From contig CABSEG010000018.1 of the NCBI GenBank assembly GCA_902476645.1, positions 1-40,900 of the forward strand: DNA of 40,900 nucleotides, in the 5' to 3' direction. A model generated the notes under the pieces. It searched no databases, was not told the origin of the DNA, and worked only from the letters and a program-made list of their open reading frames with translations. Of the stretch, positions 18,101 to 24,760 are shown one piece after another. A program made the position numbers and the translations under genes. The DNA comes from an uncultured Lachnospiraceae bacterium (GTDB lineage: Bacteria; Bacillota; Clostridia; Lachnospirales; Lachnospiraceae). Within the stretch, counting starts at the first letter, position 1; each line of letters starts with the position of its first letter.

Positions 18101-19276
18101 TCTGTGGACGGAACGGAATGGACGGAAATCGGAACGCTGAACAACACGGGCATTTACGGCGGCTATGTGGGCGTCTTGGCAGACGGGGCATATGGAGAAG
18201 AGCCCTATCTCTTTGAAAACTTCTGCGTCAACCAGATCAACGTGCCCTTTGGCAGAGAAGTAAGCTCAGAGGAAGAGCCCGATGAGCTGGATGATTGGAT
18301 CCGCTTTATGGAAAGCTTATCCGGGGAGGAATATACGGCAGAGAGCTGGGCAGTTCTGGAAGCAGCCATTCAGACAGCAAAAGAGGTGGCTGCGGATGCA
18401 AACGCCACCCAGGCCCGGAAAGACGCGGCCATTACAGATCTGATCGCGGCCTTTGGCGGTCTGGAGTACGGCGTACAAAAGCAGCATTTGCAGGTGGCTG
18501 TGGTTACGGCAAAAACCATTTTGGAAGAAGCGCAGAATTATGAGGAAGAAAGCGTGGCAGTGCTGCAGGAAGCGCTTAAGCAGGCTAAGATCCTTCTGGA
18601 GGATGCGCAGGCTTCCCAGGATGCGGTAAACCGGGCGGCAGGCAAGCTGCTGGATGCCATTGCGCAGATCATCCGGTCCGCAGATTTGGAATCTTTAGAG
18701 AGCTTGATCGCAGCTGTGGAAGGCATGGATGCAGACAAGTACACCTCAGAGAGCTGGGCAGCCCTGGAGGCAGCCATTGAGGCGGCCAAGACAGTGGCAG
18801 CCGATGCAGACAGAGAGGATGCAGACCTTGCAGACGCCTACCGCCAGATGTCCCAGGCCATCCGCGGACTGGTAATGAAAGGCAACAAGGCGGCTCTGGA
18901 GGCGGTGATGGAAAAGGCCCGGGAAATTCTGGGTGATGCCTCCCGTTATACGGAGTCCAGCATCAGCGGTCTGGCAGACGCTCTGGCCAAGGCCCAGGAA
19001 GTATACGACAATGCGGATGCTTCCCAAGCCCAGGTCAGCGCAGCGGCAGAAGAACTGACCGGTGAGGTTGTAAAGGCTCGTCTGAAAGGCGATGTGGACG
19101 GAGACGGAAGCATAAATACGAAGGACTCAGCGGCACTGTTGCGATACAGCGCAGAACGGATGGATCTGGACGCGAAACAGCTTGACGGAGCGGATGTGAA
19201 CGGAGACGGCGTGGCAGACACCAAGGACGCGGTACGGATTCTCCAGTATGCGGTGGAAAAAATTCCAGCTTTTTAA
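12116..19276 (+). CDS. Giant secreted GH2 beta-galactosidase with LamG insert, FIVAR domains and a C-terminal dockerin
   Basis: 2386 residues; AAAGGAGG precedes the ATG. Domains: signal peptide (1-24), concanavalin-like DUF1349-type domain (42-245), Big_4-like Ig (250-320), GH2 sugar-binding (336-530), GH2 Ig (550-650), GH2 barrel (655-925), LamG-like insert (937-1078), LacZ C-terminal DUF4981/Bgal_small_N regions (to about 1550), Ig-like, two more DUF1349-like domains (1659-1845, 1852-2045), FIVAR repeats (2056-2320), and type I dockerin (2324-2386). Acid/base E797 is in SVGNEQG; nucleophile E857 is in LMLEYAHAMG. The dockerin has two calcium loops, DVDGDGSINTKD and DVNGDGVADTKD. The family cleaves terminal beta-galactose. 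It differs from its neighbours in ending with a dockerin, which needs a cohesin partner, rather than a basic tail. It is probably its own transcription unit with promoter element A and a terminator at 19306. Confidence 0.92.
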   Translation: MKKKLVAVVLALSMTLGNLNVMAAPLQENSQVETEAVSKAMQPGILSDAWTIRNEQTDRWRFAEDGSEQIEIMSVDSNLWGSQNNTANLFLRRIAPEDASNFTVQVKVNGITEKDANGSWHQIGLMLYQDDDNFVQLARKENVNDPKIQMASETNQTLTEADDKADVGEETSYYLKIQRSGNQYTGYYSTDGSEWTPVASMTNDAMGTDLSIGLFSASRDSTSWVGFEEVLVNGEAVHLFADESEEQPEITALEDEEVETGVGVLPELPKMVKATYSDGTWGQVAVTWEREVTEEDVSQEGSFTLTGSVAGTSIPAQVTIYVVDKPLFDETEWTKNPEIFEVNAEDPHATFFPYESEEKALGGDERQSAYYKSLNGTWKFKWAENPESRPRHFQGEDFNDEDWDDIQVPCSWTMLRDEDGSLKYDHPIYTNTAWAWNGNDNTSAWDAEAPSYVNPVGSYRTTFELPKEWEGRRVSLNFDGVESAYYVWVNGEQVGYAEDTFSKTEFDITPYLHPGENTVAVQVYKWSDGSWQEDQDMLYYAGIFRDVYLVSKDADAQIRDFELVTNLDEEYQDSSLEIYGEIRAFDQEDAGNLRLDAKLMDQGQVVAELGQEIGQLEDGKASVELKTNVTNPRKWSAEDPYLYDLVLTLSNEERVLETTAVKVGFREIEIKGQGTNEAQMYINGESIFVKGVNRQELNEETGRYVTREQMEEEFKLMKQNNFNALRMGHYPNAPYVYELCDKYGIYVMSEANVETHGNQGQVSGNPRWGDAVLDRVETMFQQHKNNACVVFWSVGNEQGAYDINKAAYYRLKELDRSKRVVNYDQDQIHSDIISQGYRLPSELPGFQGQGKPYLMLEYAHAMGNSVGNLRELWDVIEDPRYPSVQGGFIWDWVDQALPSPVKYVENEIDGATHIVTGELMTGRTADKETKDRAMRGYAVLENTEQTSLENAFSFEADIKPDVNTGRTMVILSKGNSAQLRLVSNYRLEFQVNSNTISYTIPTDQLKDSNWHRVLGSCENGVMRLYFDGQEVASGNSTGAVEQNGYNLVLGSNEQAIENAFYGRLDNLHVYTKAVRGLAISDQPADKNGAIVWCDMNGEHIGTTGETYFAYGGDWMDYGNNANFSVNGMLQPDKTVQAELYEVKKVYQNGEIRLGEEEGTILVENKSLFTNLDKYEMYWELKENDQILQSGTLDVSIAPSETKQVSIPWDAWEQKEGCEYWLNVSFRLKQDELWADKGHTVIEEQMLLNEDAGASQRLDVDALESVSYEDSVAGISVQGNDFQVEIDKATGEIKSFVSGGVNLVEQGPIPNYFRALVDNDRGAGDLASQIWRWQNAGTGRTVESVNVSENEAGTMLTVSISGTLPVGTSRFSMTYYIYGDGTIRVDHTLSPTGIGNDIIPVVGNILRIPREFQNVTWYGKGPFETTSDRKTAAKVDVYESTVEDQFFPYVRPQETGNHNDVRWMALTNEQGQGLLISSPDTVSASALMYTPSELAEKAHPYQLEEEDNIVLRVDGGQIGVGGAHSWGSWPIEEYLIRAGQNYSYTYYMTPIASFDKEEAMKQSKTIYEASAKTIADSIVSIDAPSLSDEKLKLPSVPDGFTISIESSDNTDLVSLDGTLSFGEQEETVTLVLKVTKESDGSFAYTAPIQVALPQITPYHPWEIIREDASAWKFAPDGSDAIMIKQTQGSHWDSSEVKGNNIFVVNPNAEDPDQYSVTVKMTGVTTTGYEQAGLILYKDDMHFVQVARMHKNGNPVLAMNSRDGGGVSDVGTQRTGYTNETVYFKITKNQDQYTCYYSEDERAWEELGTVTNASLEDARIGVFSSSEEADDWFTFEDVRVDNKTISFMQRESGLSDSWSVLRQNDSGFSVPDPAKDQLSLTALEGTMAGSSAQTSQNLVVTPAPSGASSSNYEITVKMTGRPQTESEAAGLLIYVSDDRYVRVNREYRDGSNWIRFISEDNGSITGTEEIADPVEGEEIWLRLTRNLQPIDTYTASYSVDGTEWTEIGTLNNTGIYGGYVGVLADGAYGEEPYLFENFCVNQINVPFGREVSSEEEPDELDDWIRFMESLSGEEYTAESWAVLEAAIQTAKEVAADANATQARKDAAITDLIAAFGGLEYGVQKQHLQVAVVTAKTILEEAQNYEEESVAVLQEALKQAKILLEDAQASQDAVNRAAGKLLDAIAQIIRSADLESLESLIAAVEGMDADKYTSESWAALEAAIEAAKTVAADADREDADLADAYRQMSQAIRGLVMKGNKAALEAVMEKAREILGDASRYTESSISGLADALAKAQEVYDNADASQAQVSAAAEELTGEVVKARLKGDVDGDGSINTKDSAALLRYSAERMDLDAKQLDGADVNGDGVADTKDAVRILQYAVEKIPAF

Positions 19277-19305
19277 TGTGTGGAAAACGGAATAAAGATT
19301 TTGGC

Positions 19306-19351
19306 AAGGGCAGGGGAGCTTCATTTCCCTGCCCTTACAGCACGTTTTTTT
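19306..19351 (+). terminator. Intrinsic terminator after the GH2/dockerin gene
   Basis: A 12-bp stem (AAGGGCAGGGGA with TTCCCTGCCCTT) and a 7-nt loop, with a T7 run eight bases further on. The displaced T run makes it slightly atypical. Confidence 0.7.
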
Positions 19352-19424
19352 CGAAGGTACAATAGGCAATCATCGAAAGCTCTGCCATTGGATAAAGAGG
19401 AAAGCGTAAATGCGTATGGATATT

Positions 19425-19500
19425 AAGTCTAAAAAAATAGTGTATAATTGCTAAAAATTAGACTATTTTTCTGGATAGGCCTTTGTTAAAATAAAAAAAT
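19425..19500 (+). promoter_or_regulatory. Tandem AT-rich activator-type element upstream of the phosphoesterase gene (copy B)
   Basis: Half-sites begin at about 19429 (CTAAAAAAATAGTGTATAAT) and 19451 (CTAAAAATTAGACTATTTTT), a period of about 22 nt. TAAAAT lies 22 nt after TAGACT. The second half-site starts 210 nt before the ATG at 19661. It is nearly base-for-base alignable with copy C at 35437. Confidence 0.6.
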
Positions 19501-19760
19501 ATGCCAAAAATAATTAAATATCACAACCAAATTGTTAATTTTTGACCTTTTTGTGGCGAAAATTCTATTTTTAAAAGGAACAAAACAAGATATGATTTTA
19601 GTAAACATACACAGTGTATGAAGAAGAGGTTGTAATATTGTGGGAAAGAAAGGAGAACGTATGAAAAATTTGTTCCAAAAATCGGTTGCTGTTTTATTAA
19701 CAGGCGCTATGGTTTTATCTACGGCACAGACCGTGCCGCTGGCGGCCAGGGCCCAGGAGG
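19500..19760 (+). repeat. Shared leader and signal-peptide block, copy 1 (second copy at 24500-24760)
   Basis: The region from about 160 nt upstream of the ATG through the signal-peptide codons is duplicated exactly 5000 bases later. Shared features include TTTTAGTAAACA, preceded by TATGAT here and TATAAT at 24591, the GAAAGGAGAACGT ribosome site, and about 100 nearly identical coding bases with roughly a dozen differences. TATGAT/TATAAT is a possible second -10, about 65 nt before the start codon. Confidence 0.75.
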
Positions 19761-22700
19761 AAGCCAGGGAGCAGGCCAATGATCTGGGAAACCGGACCGG
19801 CATTTTGCCCACAGCGGATACCACCATCCAGTCTTGGCAGGATGAGGCTCAGAAAAATTACGGAGCGGAGCAAACCTTGCAGATGCAAAAGAGCCCGGAT
19901 TACGGAAGTTCAGGAATGGGACGTCTGGGAGAGGGCCAAAAGCCTTATAACGATTATGACAATAAAATCACTCTGTTAAAATACGATCTGTCTCAATATG
20001 CTCTGTCAGGGGAAGATCAAATCGAGAGCGCAACGTTATCCCTGGTGTACAAAGGGCGAGCAGATGGGGATGCAAAAACTACAGGAATAGAGGCTGTGCT
20101 GGCAGGCACAGACTGGGAAGAGGGAACCGGATGCGAGAGCGTCAACGGCAACTGGACGGAAGGAGTCGCCTGGAATACCCAGCCGGCGTTTTTCTATGAT
20201 GAAGAAAACACCGGGGGCAGCGTGGCGCAGGCAGAGGAGTTTGATACGGCAGAGCCGGAAAAGGTTGTAGAGCTGGACGTTACCGGTCTGGTACAGCAAT
20301 TTATCCGGGAGCAGCCGGATGAGAACGAAATCGGCTTTGCAGTCAATGTGACTGCAACCGGAAACCGTTTTCAGATGTACAGCAAGGAGTCGGGAGAAAA
20401 TTTTGCCCCCAGGCTGATTATTCAGAAAGAGGAGTCGGACCTATCGGATCCAGTGTTAAAGGTAAGCTTTGATGGGGAAAACGCCGATGATGAAAGTAGA
20501 TATGGAACTAATGGTACCGTAGTGGGAAGTCCGGAATACGCAGAAGGCGTCAGCGGAAAGGCCATCCACTTCCAAAATCCGGAGGAGCGTGAAGAGACCG
20601 CCACCCAGTACGTGGATTTCGGCACGCCGGAGAATCTTCAGTTTACAGACGGTGATTTCTCTGTGGCCTTCTGGTACAAAGCTTCTTCAGACTGCCAGAA
20701 AGAGGGAGCTATCGTCAGCAACAAAGACTGGTCTGACGGCGGCAATGCAGGTTTCAATCTGGGAGACATGAGAGAGGGAATCAACTGGAACTTCAATACG
20801 GTAGAGAGCAAGGCGGAAGGAAAGGGCCGTGTGGAGGTGGGCCGGTATCCTCAGGCTACGGACGGAACCTGGCATCATGTAACCGGAGTTGCGGACCGGG
20901 CCGGGGAGGAGATTCGCCTGTACATTGACGGGGAGGAAATTGCGGCCAAGAGTACCCAGGGCTGGACGGGCAGCGTGGATGTGACCAACTTTGTATTGGG
21001 CGCGGATGGATTGAAAAAGCGAGGCGTGGAAGACGCATTCGTGGATGAGCTGCAGGTATATAAGTCCGCACTGAACGAAGAGACCATTGCGGATCTCATG
21101 ATCGACGGCAGGATCAGCCTGTCCATGAAAGAGATGGAGAGCCAACTGGCAGCCATGGAGGAGAGCGGAGAGTACGATTCTGAGGCATTGGAAACTATGC
21201 GCAGTCAGATCAGCCAGGCCAAAGAAGCGCTGGAAGGAAAAGATACTTCCCAGAAGCAGCAGATACTGGACGAACTGGAAGCAGCATTCGAGAGTTTGAA
21301 GGAGAGTATCTGGGTTCCCGTGCTCCAGGTAAGCTTTGATGAAGAAAATGCCAAGGACGAGAGCGGATATGGAACCAATGGAACCGTGGTGGGAGAGCCG
21401 GAGTACGTGCAGGGTGTCAGCGGAAAGGCTATTCACCTGGTAAATCCGGAGGACCGCGCCGAGCCGGCTACCCAGTATGTAAATTTTGGACAGCCGGAGA
21501 ATCTTCAGTTTGGCACAGGCAGCTTTACCCTCATGTTCTGGTATAAGGCAGAGGGACTGGACAACAACAGCCAGGAAGGATCCGTGATCAGCAATAAAAA
21601 CTGGGATAGCGGAGACAATCCCGGATTTAATATCGGCCACATGGAACAGGGCTTGAATCTGAATTTCAATACCGCAGGCGATGGAAAGGGCAGGGCCGAG
21701 ACAGACCGTTTCTCCGGAGCCACAGACGGAGAATGGCATCATGTGGCAGCCGTAGTTGACCGGGAAACGAATAAGCAGATTGCCCTGTACATAGACGGGA
21801 AAGCAGCTTTCGGAGGCTCTGGAAGCTACGGAAGTAAAACCTATACGGCAGATATTTCCGCATATGAGCAGACGGTGGATGTGGCAGATTTCGTGCTGGG
21901 AGCAGATGGGGAAAAACTTCATGGTGTGGAGGACGCTTACATCGACGAGCTTTTCGTATACAAGGATGCGGTTTCTTTGAACTTCATACAGAGAGCGATT
22001 GCCGATGACAGGATTGATCTGGAAGTGGCTCAGATGGAGGAGATCATCGGTCAGGCAGAGCCTGGATGCCGGTTCAGCGAAGAAGCGATCGCAAAGATCA
22101 AAGAAAAAGTAAAGGAAGCAAAAGAACAGCTGTCTCAGGCAGACAGTCAGGGGAGGGAGGCAATCCTTGAAGAGCTTCGTGAAAGCTATGAAATTTTTCT
22201 GAATGGAAATGAGCCAAATACGGTCTTCCATTTGATTTCTGACACGCATGTGACAGATACGGCGGGAACCGCAGCCAGGAACCTGGCCGCAGGCCTGGAA
22301 GACATGAAAAAGATCAATCCCCAGGCGTCTGCGCTGATTTCTGTGGGAGATAATACGCAGAATGGAACCCAGAGCGAGGTGGAGGCCTTTTATCAGGTAT
22401 TAAAGGAACACCATCCTCTGGAGAATGGAAAGACCTTGATTGCCCTGGGAAATCATGATGTGAGAGGGCCCAGCTCCTGGGAAGACTGGCCGGAAGGGGA
22501 GGGCTCTTACTGGAGTACCGTTTACCGACTGTATATGGAGCATAACGCTCAGTATATGCCGGAAACAAATGGCAAGACTTACTTTGATTACTGGGTGGAC
22601 GGATATCACCTGATTGTATTAAATTCCGAAAATTCCGCAAAAGACATGGCTTATCTGACGGACGAGCAGATCGTATGGTTAGATGAGAAGCTAAGCGAAC

Positions 22701-24271
22701 AGGAGGATCCTGCCAGACCGGCCATCGTCATAGTTCATCAGGCATTACAGGAGACTCATTGGGGAAGCCATTGGTACAATGGATTTGGCCCGAAGGATGA
22801 GGCTGTGAAGGAGGTCTTGCAGAAGCATCCACAGACCATCGTGATTTCCGGTCATATTCACAATGGATTTGGAGTCACCGAGGCTATTGACCGTCCTTAC
22901 GGTACCATGATTGACGTTCCCGCTTTTGTGGGAAGCAACCGGGGGCTTGCGGATGCCGGAACCGGATATGAAGTCTATGTTTATGATGACGAGATTTTAT
23001 TCCGCGCCAGAAATTTTGTCACTTCCACCTGGATGCCCCAATATGATCTGTCTGTAAAGCTGAAGAACCTTCCGAAGCTGGCAGAAGAAGCAAAGGCGCT
23101 CAGTCAGGAGGATTATACACAGGAATCCTGGAATGCCGTATCCCAGCGTCTTGAAGCAGCCATTGGCCAGGCGGATGAGCTGATGAATAGAAAGTATGGA
23201 ACGGAAACGCCTGCTCAGTGGCTGTATCACAGAGATACGAGAGAAAAGATTGAAGATTTGCAGGAAGAATTTACAGCTATTTTCGGACTTCTGGAAGAAA
23301 ACCCGGATTCGGGGCTGACTTTGGAGGAGGCTATCCAGAAAGCCCAGGAAGCGCAGACTGCTGCCCAAAAAGCCCAAGATGATGCTAAAGCAGCCATGGA
23401 GGAAGCCCAGAAGGCGCAGACAGAGGCCGAGGCCGCGAAAACCGCAGCCGAGACGGCCAAAGCAGAAGCGGAAGCGGCAAAGAAAGCGGCCGAGGCAGCC
23501 ATCAGCCAGGCCGGAGAGGACAGCGCAGCGGCCCAGGAAGCTATGCAAGAGGCCGTGAAGAAGGCCCAGGAGGCTGCCGATGCCCAGGCCGCCGCAGAAG
23601 CGGCAAAGACGGCCGCCGAAGCAGCCAAAGCGGATGCGGCAAAAGCGAAAGAAGAGGCAGAAACCCTGCTGGCAGCCGCCAAGACGCTGGCAGAACAGGC
23701 AGAGCTGAAGGCAGCCGAGGCAGAGGCCGCCTGGAAGGAGGCAGAAGCCGAACGGTTAGCCGCAGAGGCAGCCCAAAAGGAAGCGGAAGCGGAACGTCTG
23801 AAAGCGGAAGAAGCAAAGAAGGCCGCCCAGGAAGAGCGCATGAGAGCAGAGGAGGCGAAAAAGGCCGCCGAGGAAGCAAAGGCGGAAGCCCTCAGGCTCA
23901 AGGAGGAATTGGAAAAGGCAAGACAGGAGGCTGCCAAGGATAGTGCGGAAGATAAGGACAATGGAGAAAAAGGCGCGGCCCAGAAAGTAGGAAAAGTTAC
24001 TTTAAAGTCCGTTAAGCGTCAGAGCAGAGGCAGACTGAAGGTGACCTGGAAGAAAGCAGCAGATGCAACGGGATACGAAATCGTGTATTCCAGAAACGCC
24101 AAATTCAAGAATGCGGTGACCAAGAAGGTAAGCGCCAAAAAGACCAGCCTTGCGCTTAAGAAGCTAAAGAGCAAGAAAACGTATTACGTAAAAGTACGGG
24201 CCGTGAAGAAGACGGAGAGCGGAACCGTTTACGGGGCTTACAGCAAAGCGAAAAAGGCGCGGGTGAAGTAA
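19661..24271 (+). CDS. Secreted LamG-containing calcineurin-like phosphoesterase with Ala-rich coil
   Basis: 1536 residues from the ATG at 19661, which has AAAGGAG 7 nt upstream; the in-frame GTG at 19640 lacks a site. Domains: signal peptide ending ARAQ, DNRLRE/CBM96-like domain (45-258), LamG domain (265-480), helices, second LamG domain (about 550-780), helices, metallophosphoesterase (855-1110), FIVAR-like helices (1140-1200), a roughly 200-residue Ala/Glu/Lys helix (1224-1427), and a Lys-rich Fn3-like tail (1444-1536). All phosphoesterase metal motifs are present: D861-x-H863, D897 in GDN, GNHD (H932), H1026, and GHIH (1064-1067). The enzyme should hydrolyse a phosphoester outside the cell. 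Its substrate is unknown: phosphorylated glycans, teichoic acids or nucleotides are all possible. The two LamG domains and the DNRLRE domain suggest it is held on a polysaccharide. Promoter element B and a strong terminator make it monocistronic. Confidence 0.88.
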   Translation: MKNLFQKSVAVLLTGAMVLSTAQTVPLAARAQEEAREQANDLGNRTGILPTADTTIQSWQDEAQKNYGAEQTLQMQKSPDYGSSGMGRLGEGQKPYNDYDNKITLLKYDLSQYALSGEDQIESATLSLVYKGRADGDAKTTGIEAVLAGTDWEEGTGCESVNGNWTEGVAWNTQPAFFYDEENTGGSVAQAEEFDTAEPEKVVELDVTGLVQQFIREQPDENEIGFAVNVTATGNRFQMYSKESGENFAPRLIIQKEESDLSDPVLKVSFDGENADDESRYGTNGTVVGSPEYAEGVSGKAIHFQNPEEREETATQYVDFGTPENLQFTDGDFSVAFWYKASSDCQKEGAIVSNKDWSDGGNAGFNLGDMREGINWNFNTVESKAEGKGRVEVGRYPQATDGTWHHVTGVADRAGEEIRLYIDGEEIAAKSTQGWTGSVDVTNFVLGADGLKKRGVEDAFVDELQVYKSALNEETIADLMIDGRISLSMKEMESQLAAMEESGEYDSEALETMRSQISQAKEALEGKDTSQKQQILDELEAAFESLKESIWVPVLQVSFDEENAKDESGYGTNGTVVGEPEYVQGVSGKAIHLVNPEDRAEPATQYVNFGQPENLQFGTGSFTLMFWYKAEGLDNNSQEGSVISNKNWDSGDNPGFNIGHMEQGLNLNFNTAGDGKGRAETDRFSGATDGEWHHVAAVVDRETNKQIALYIDGKAAFGGSGSYGSKTYTADISAYEQTVDVADFVLGADGEKLHGVEDAYIDELFVYKDAVSLNFIQRAIADDRIDLEVAQMEEIIGQAEPGCRFSEEAIAKIKEKVKEAKEQLSQADSQGREAILEELRESYEIFLNGNEPNTVFHLISDTHVTDTAGTAARNLAAGLEDMKKINPQASALISVGDNTQNGTQSEVEAFYQVLKEHHPLENGKTLIALGNHDVRGPSSWEDWPEGEGSYWSTVYRLYMEHNAQYMPETNGKTYFDYWVDGYHLIVLNSENSAKDMAYLTDEQIVWLDEKLSEQEDPARPAIVIVHQALQETHWGSHWYNGFGPKDEAVKEVLQKHPQTIVISGHIHNGFGVTEAIDRPYGTMIDVPAFVGSNRGLADAGTGYEVYVYDDEILFRARNFVTSTWMPQYDLSVKLKNLPKLAEEAKALSQEDYTQESWNAVSQRLEAAIGQADELMNRKYGTETPAQWLYHRDTREKIEDLQEEFTAIFGLLEENPDSGLTLEEAIQKAQEAQTAAQKAQDDAKAAMEEAQKAQTEAEAAKTAAETAKAEAEAAKKAAEAAISQAGEDSAAAQEAMQEAVKKAQEAADAQAAAEAAKTAAEAAKADAAKAKEEAETLLAAAKTLAEQAELKAAEAEAAWKEAEAERLAAEAAQKEAEAERLKAEEAKKAAQEERMRAEEAKKAAEEAKAEALRLKEELEKARQEAAKDSAEDKDNGEKGAAQKVGKVTLKSVKRQSRGRLKVTWKKAADATGYEIVYSRNAKFKNAVTKKVSAKKTSLALKKLKSKKTYYVKVRAVKKTESGTVYGAYSKAKKARVK
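19799..20432 (+). repeat. DNRLRE/CBM96-like domain, copy 1 (second copy at 25876-26505)
   Basis: Codes for GILPTADTTIQSWQDEAQKN and about 190 further residues that align with the second copy almost without gaps (shared SLVYKGRA, WEEGTG, ESVNGNWTEGV, WNTQP, FAVNVT). This is a paralogous duplication within the window. Confidence 0.85.
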
Positions 24272-24311
24272 GGCAGAGCATCTACAGTAAATTGAAAATG
24301 TTGTAACAGGA

Positions 24312-24353
24312 CAGGGCGGGAGTATATAAGGCTCCCGCCCTGGTGCGATTTTT
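24312..24353 (+). terminator. Intrinsic terminator after the phosphoesterase gene
   Basis: A perfect 11-bp GC-rich stem (CAGGGCGGGAG with CTCCCGCCCTG), a 9-nt loop, and five T after GGTGCGA. Confidence 0.85.
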
Positions 24354-24425
24354 CATATACCTGAAGCTTTTTGCTTGCTCTGAAAAAATACGGGAAAATA
24401 TTATATGTGAATGTATTGGCGATTA

Positions 24426-24500
24426 AGCATAAAAATGATAGGATATAGATAAAAATTTGATTGTTTTTCAAGGATAATTTTTTTTTTGAAATAAAACAAT
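24426..24500 (+). promoter_or_regulatory. Tandem AT-rich activator-type element upstream of the beta-propeller hydrolase gene (copy D)
   Basis: Half-sites GCATAAAAATGATAGGATAT (from 24427) and GATAAAAATTTGATTGTTTT (from 24448) repeat with a 21-nt period. The second lies 212 nt before the ATG at 24661, the same distance as copy B. This copy is the most diverged, and its own -10 is unclear; the TATAAT at 24591 could serve instead. Confidence 0.5.
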
Positions 24501-24760
24501 CAGATGAGAATGCCGGGTCTTCACAAAGAGATTGGCAATTTTTAAACTTTTTTTGGCAAAAATTCCATTTCGAAAAGGCGAGGAAAAGGCTATAATTTTA
24601 GTAAACAAATGAGGGCGCATTGGAAGAAATGTGATATTGTGGGAAAAGAAAGGAGAACGTATGAAAAATTTGTTTCAAAAATCAGTTGCTGTTTTATTAA
24701 CAGGCGCTATGGTTTTATCCACAGCACAGGCTGTGCCGTTTGCAGCCAGGGCACAGGAAA
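24500..24760 (+). repeat. Shared leader and signal-peptide block, copy 2
   Basis: The duplicate of 19500-19760: TATAATTTTAGTAAACA at 24591, an identical AAAGGAGAACGT site, and the MKNLFQKSVAVLLTGAMVLS signal peptide encoded by nearly the same bases. Confidence 0.75.

Noticed and set aside
20687..22249. A 520-codon open frame on the minus strand inside the phosphoesterase gene
   Set aside because: It lies opposite a gene with clear domains, has no recognisable domain or ribosome site, and its composition is what the complement of a Lys/Glu/Gly-rich coding strand gives. Similar minus-strand frames at 12227-13393, 25822-26979 and 28969-29994 were rejected for the same reason.
23330..23940. Ala-rich periodic DNA as a tandem repeat or CRISPR-like array
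   Set aside because: The periodicity is codon-level (GCA, GAA, AAA) from an Ala/Glu/Lys helix. There are no constant repeats with unique spacers. No CRISPR array, tRNA or rRNA was recognised anywhere in the window.
24541..24590. A sigma-54 promoter at the TTTTTGGCAAAAATTCC block conserved in both leaders
   Set aside because: The GG and GC pairs with the required 10-nt spacing are not present in both copies. A sigma-A -10 (TATAAT/TATGAT) just downstream explains the conservation better.
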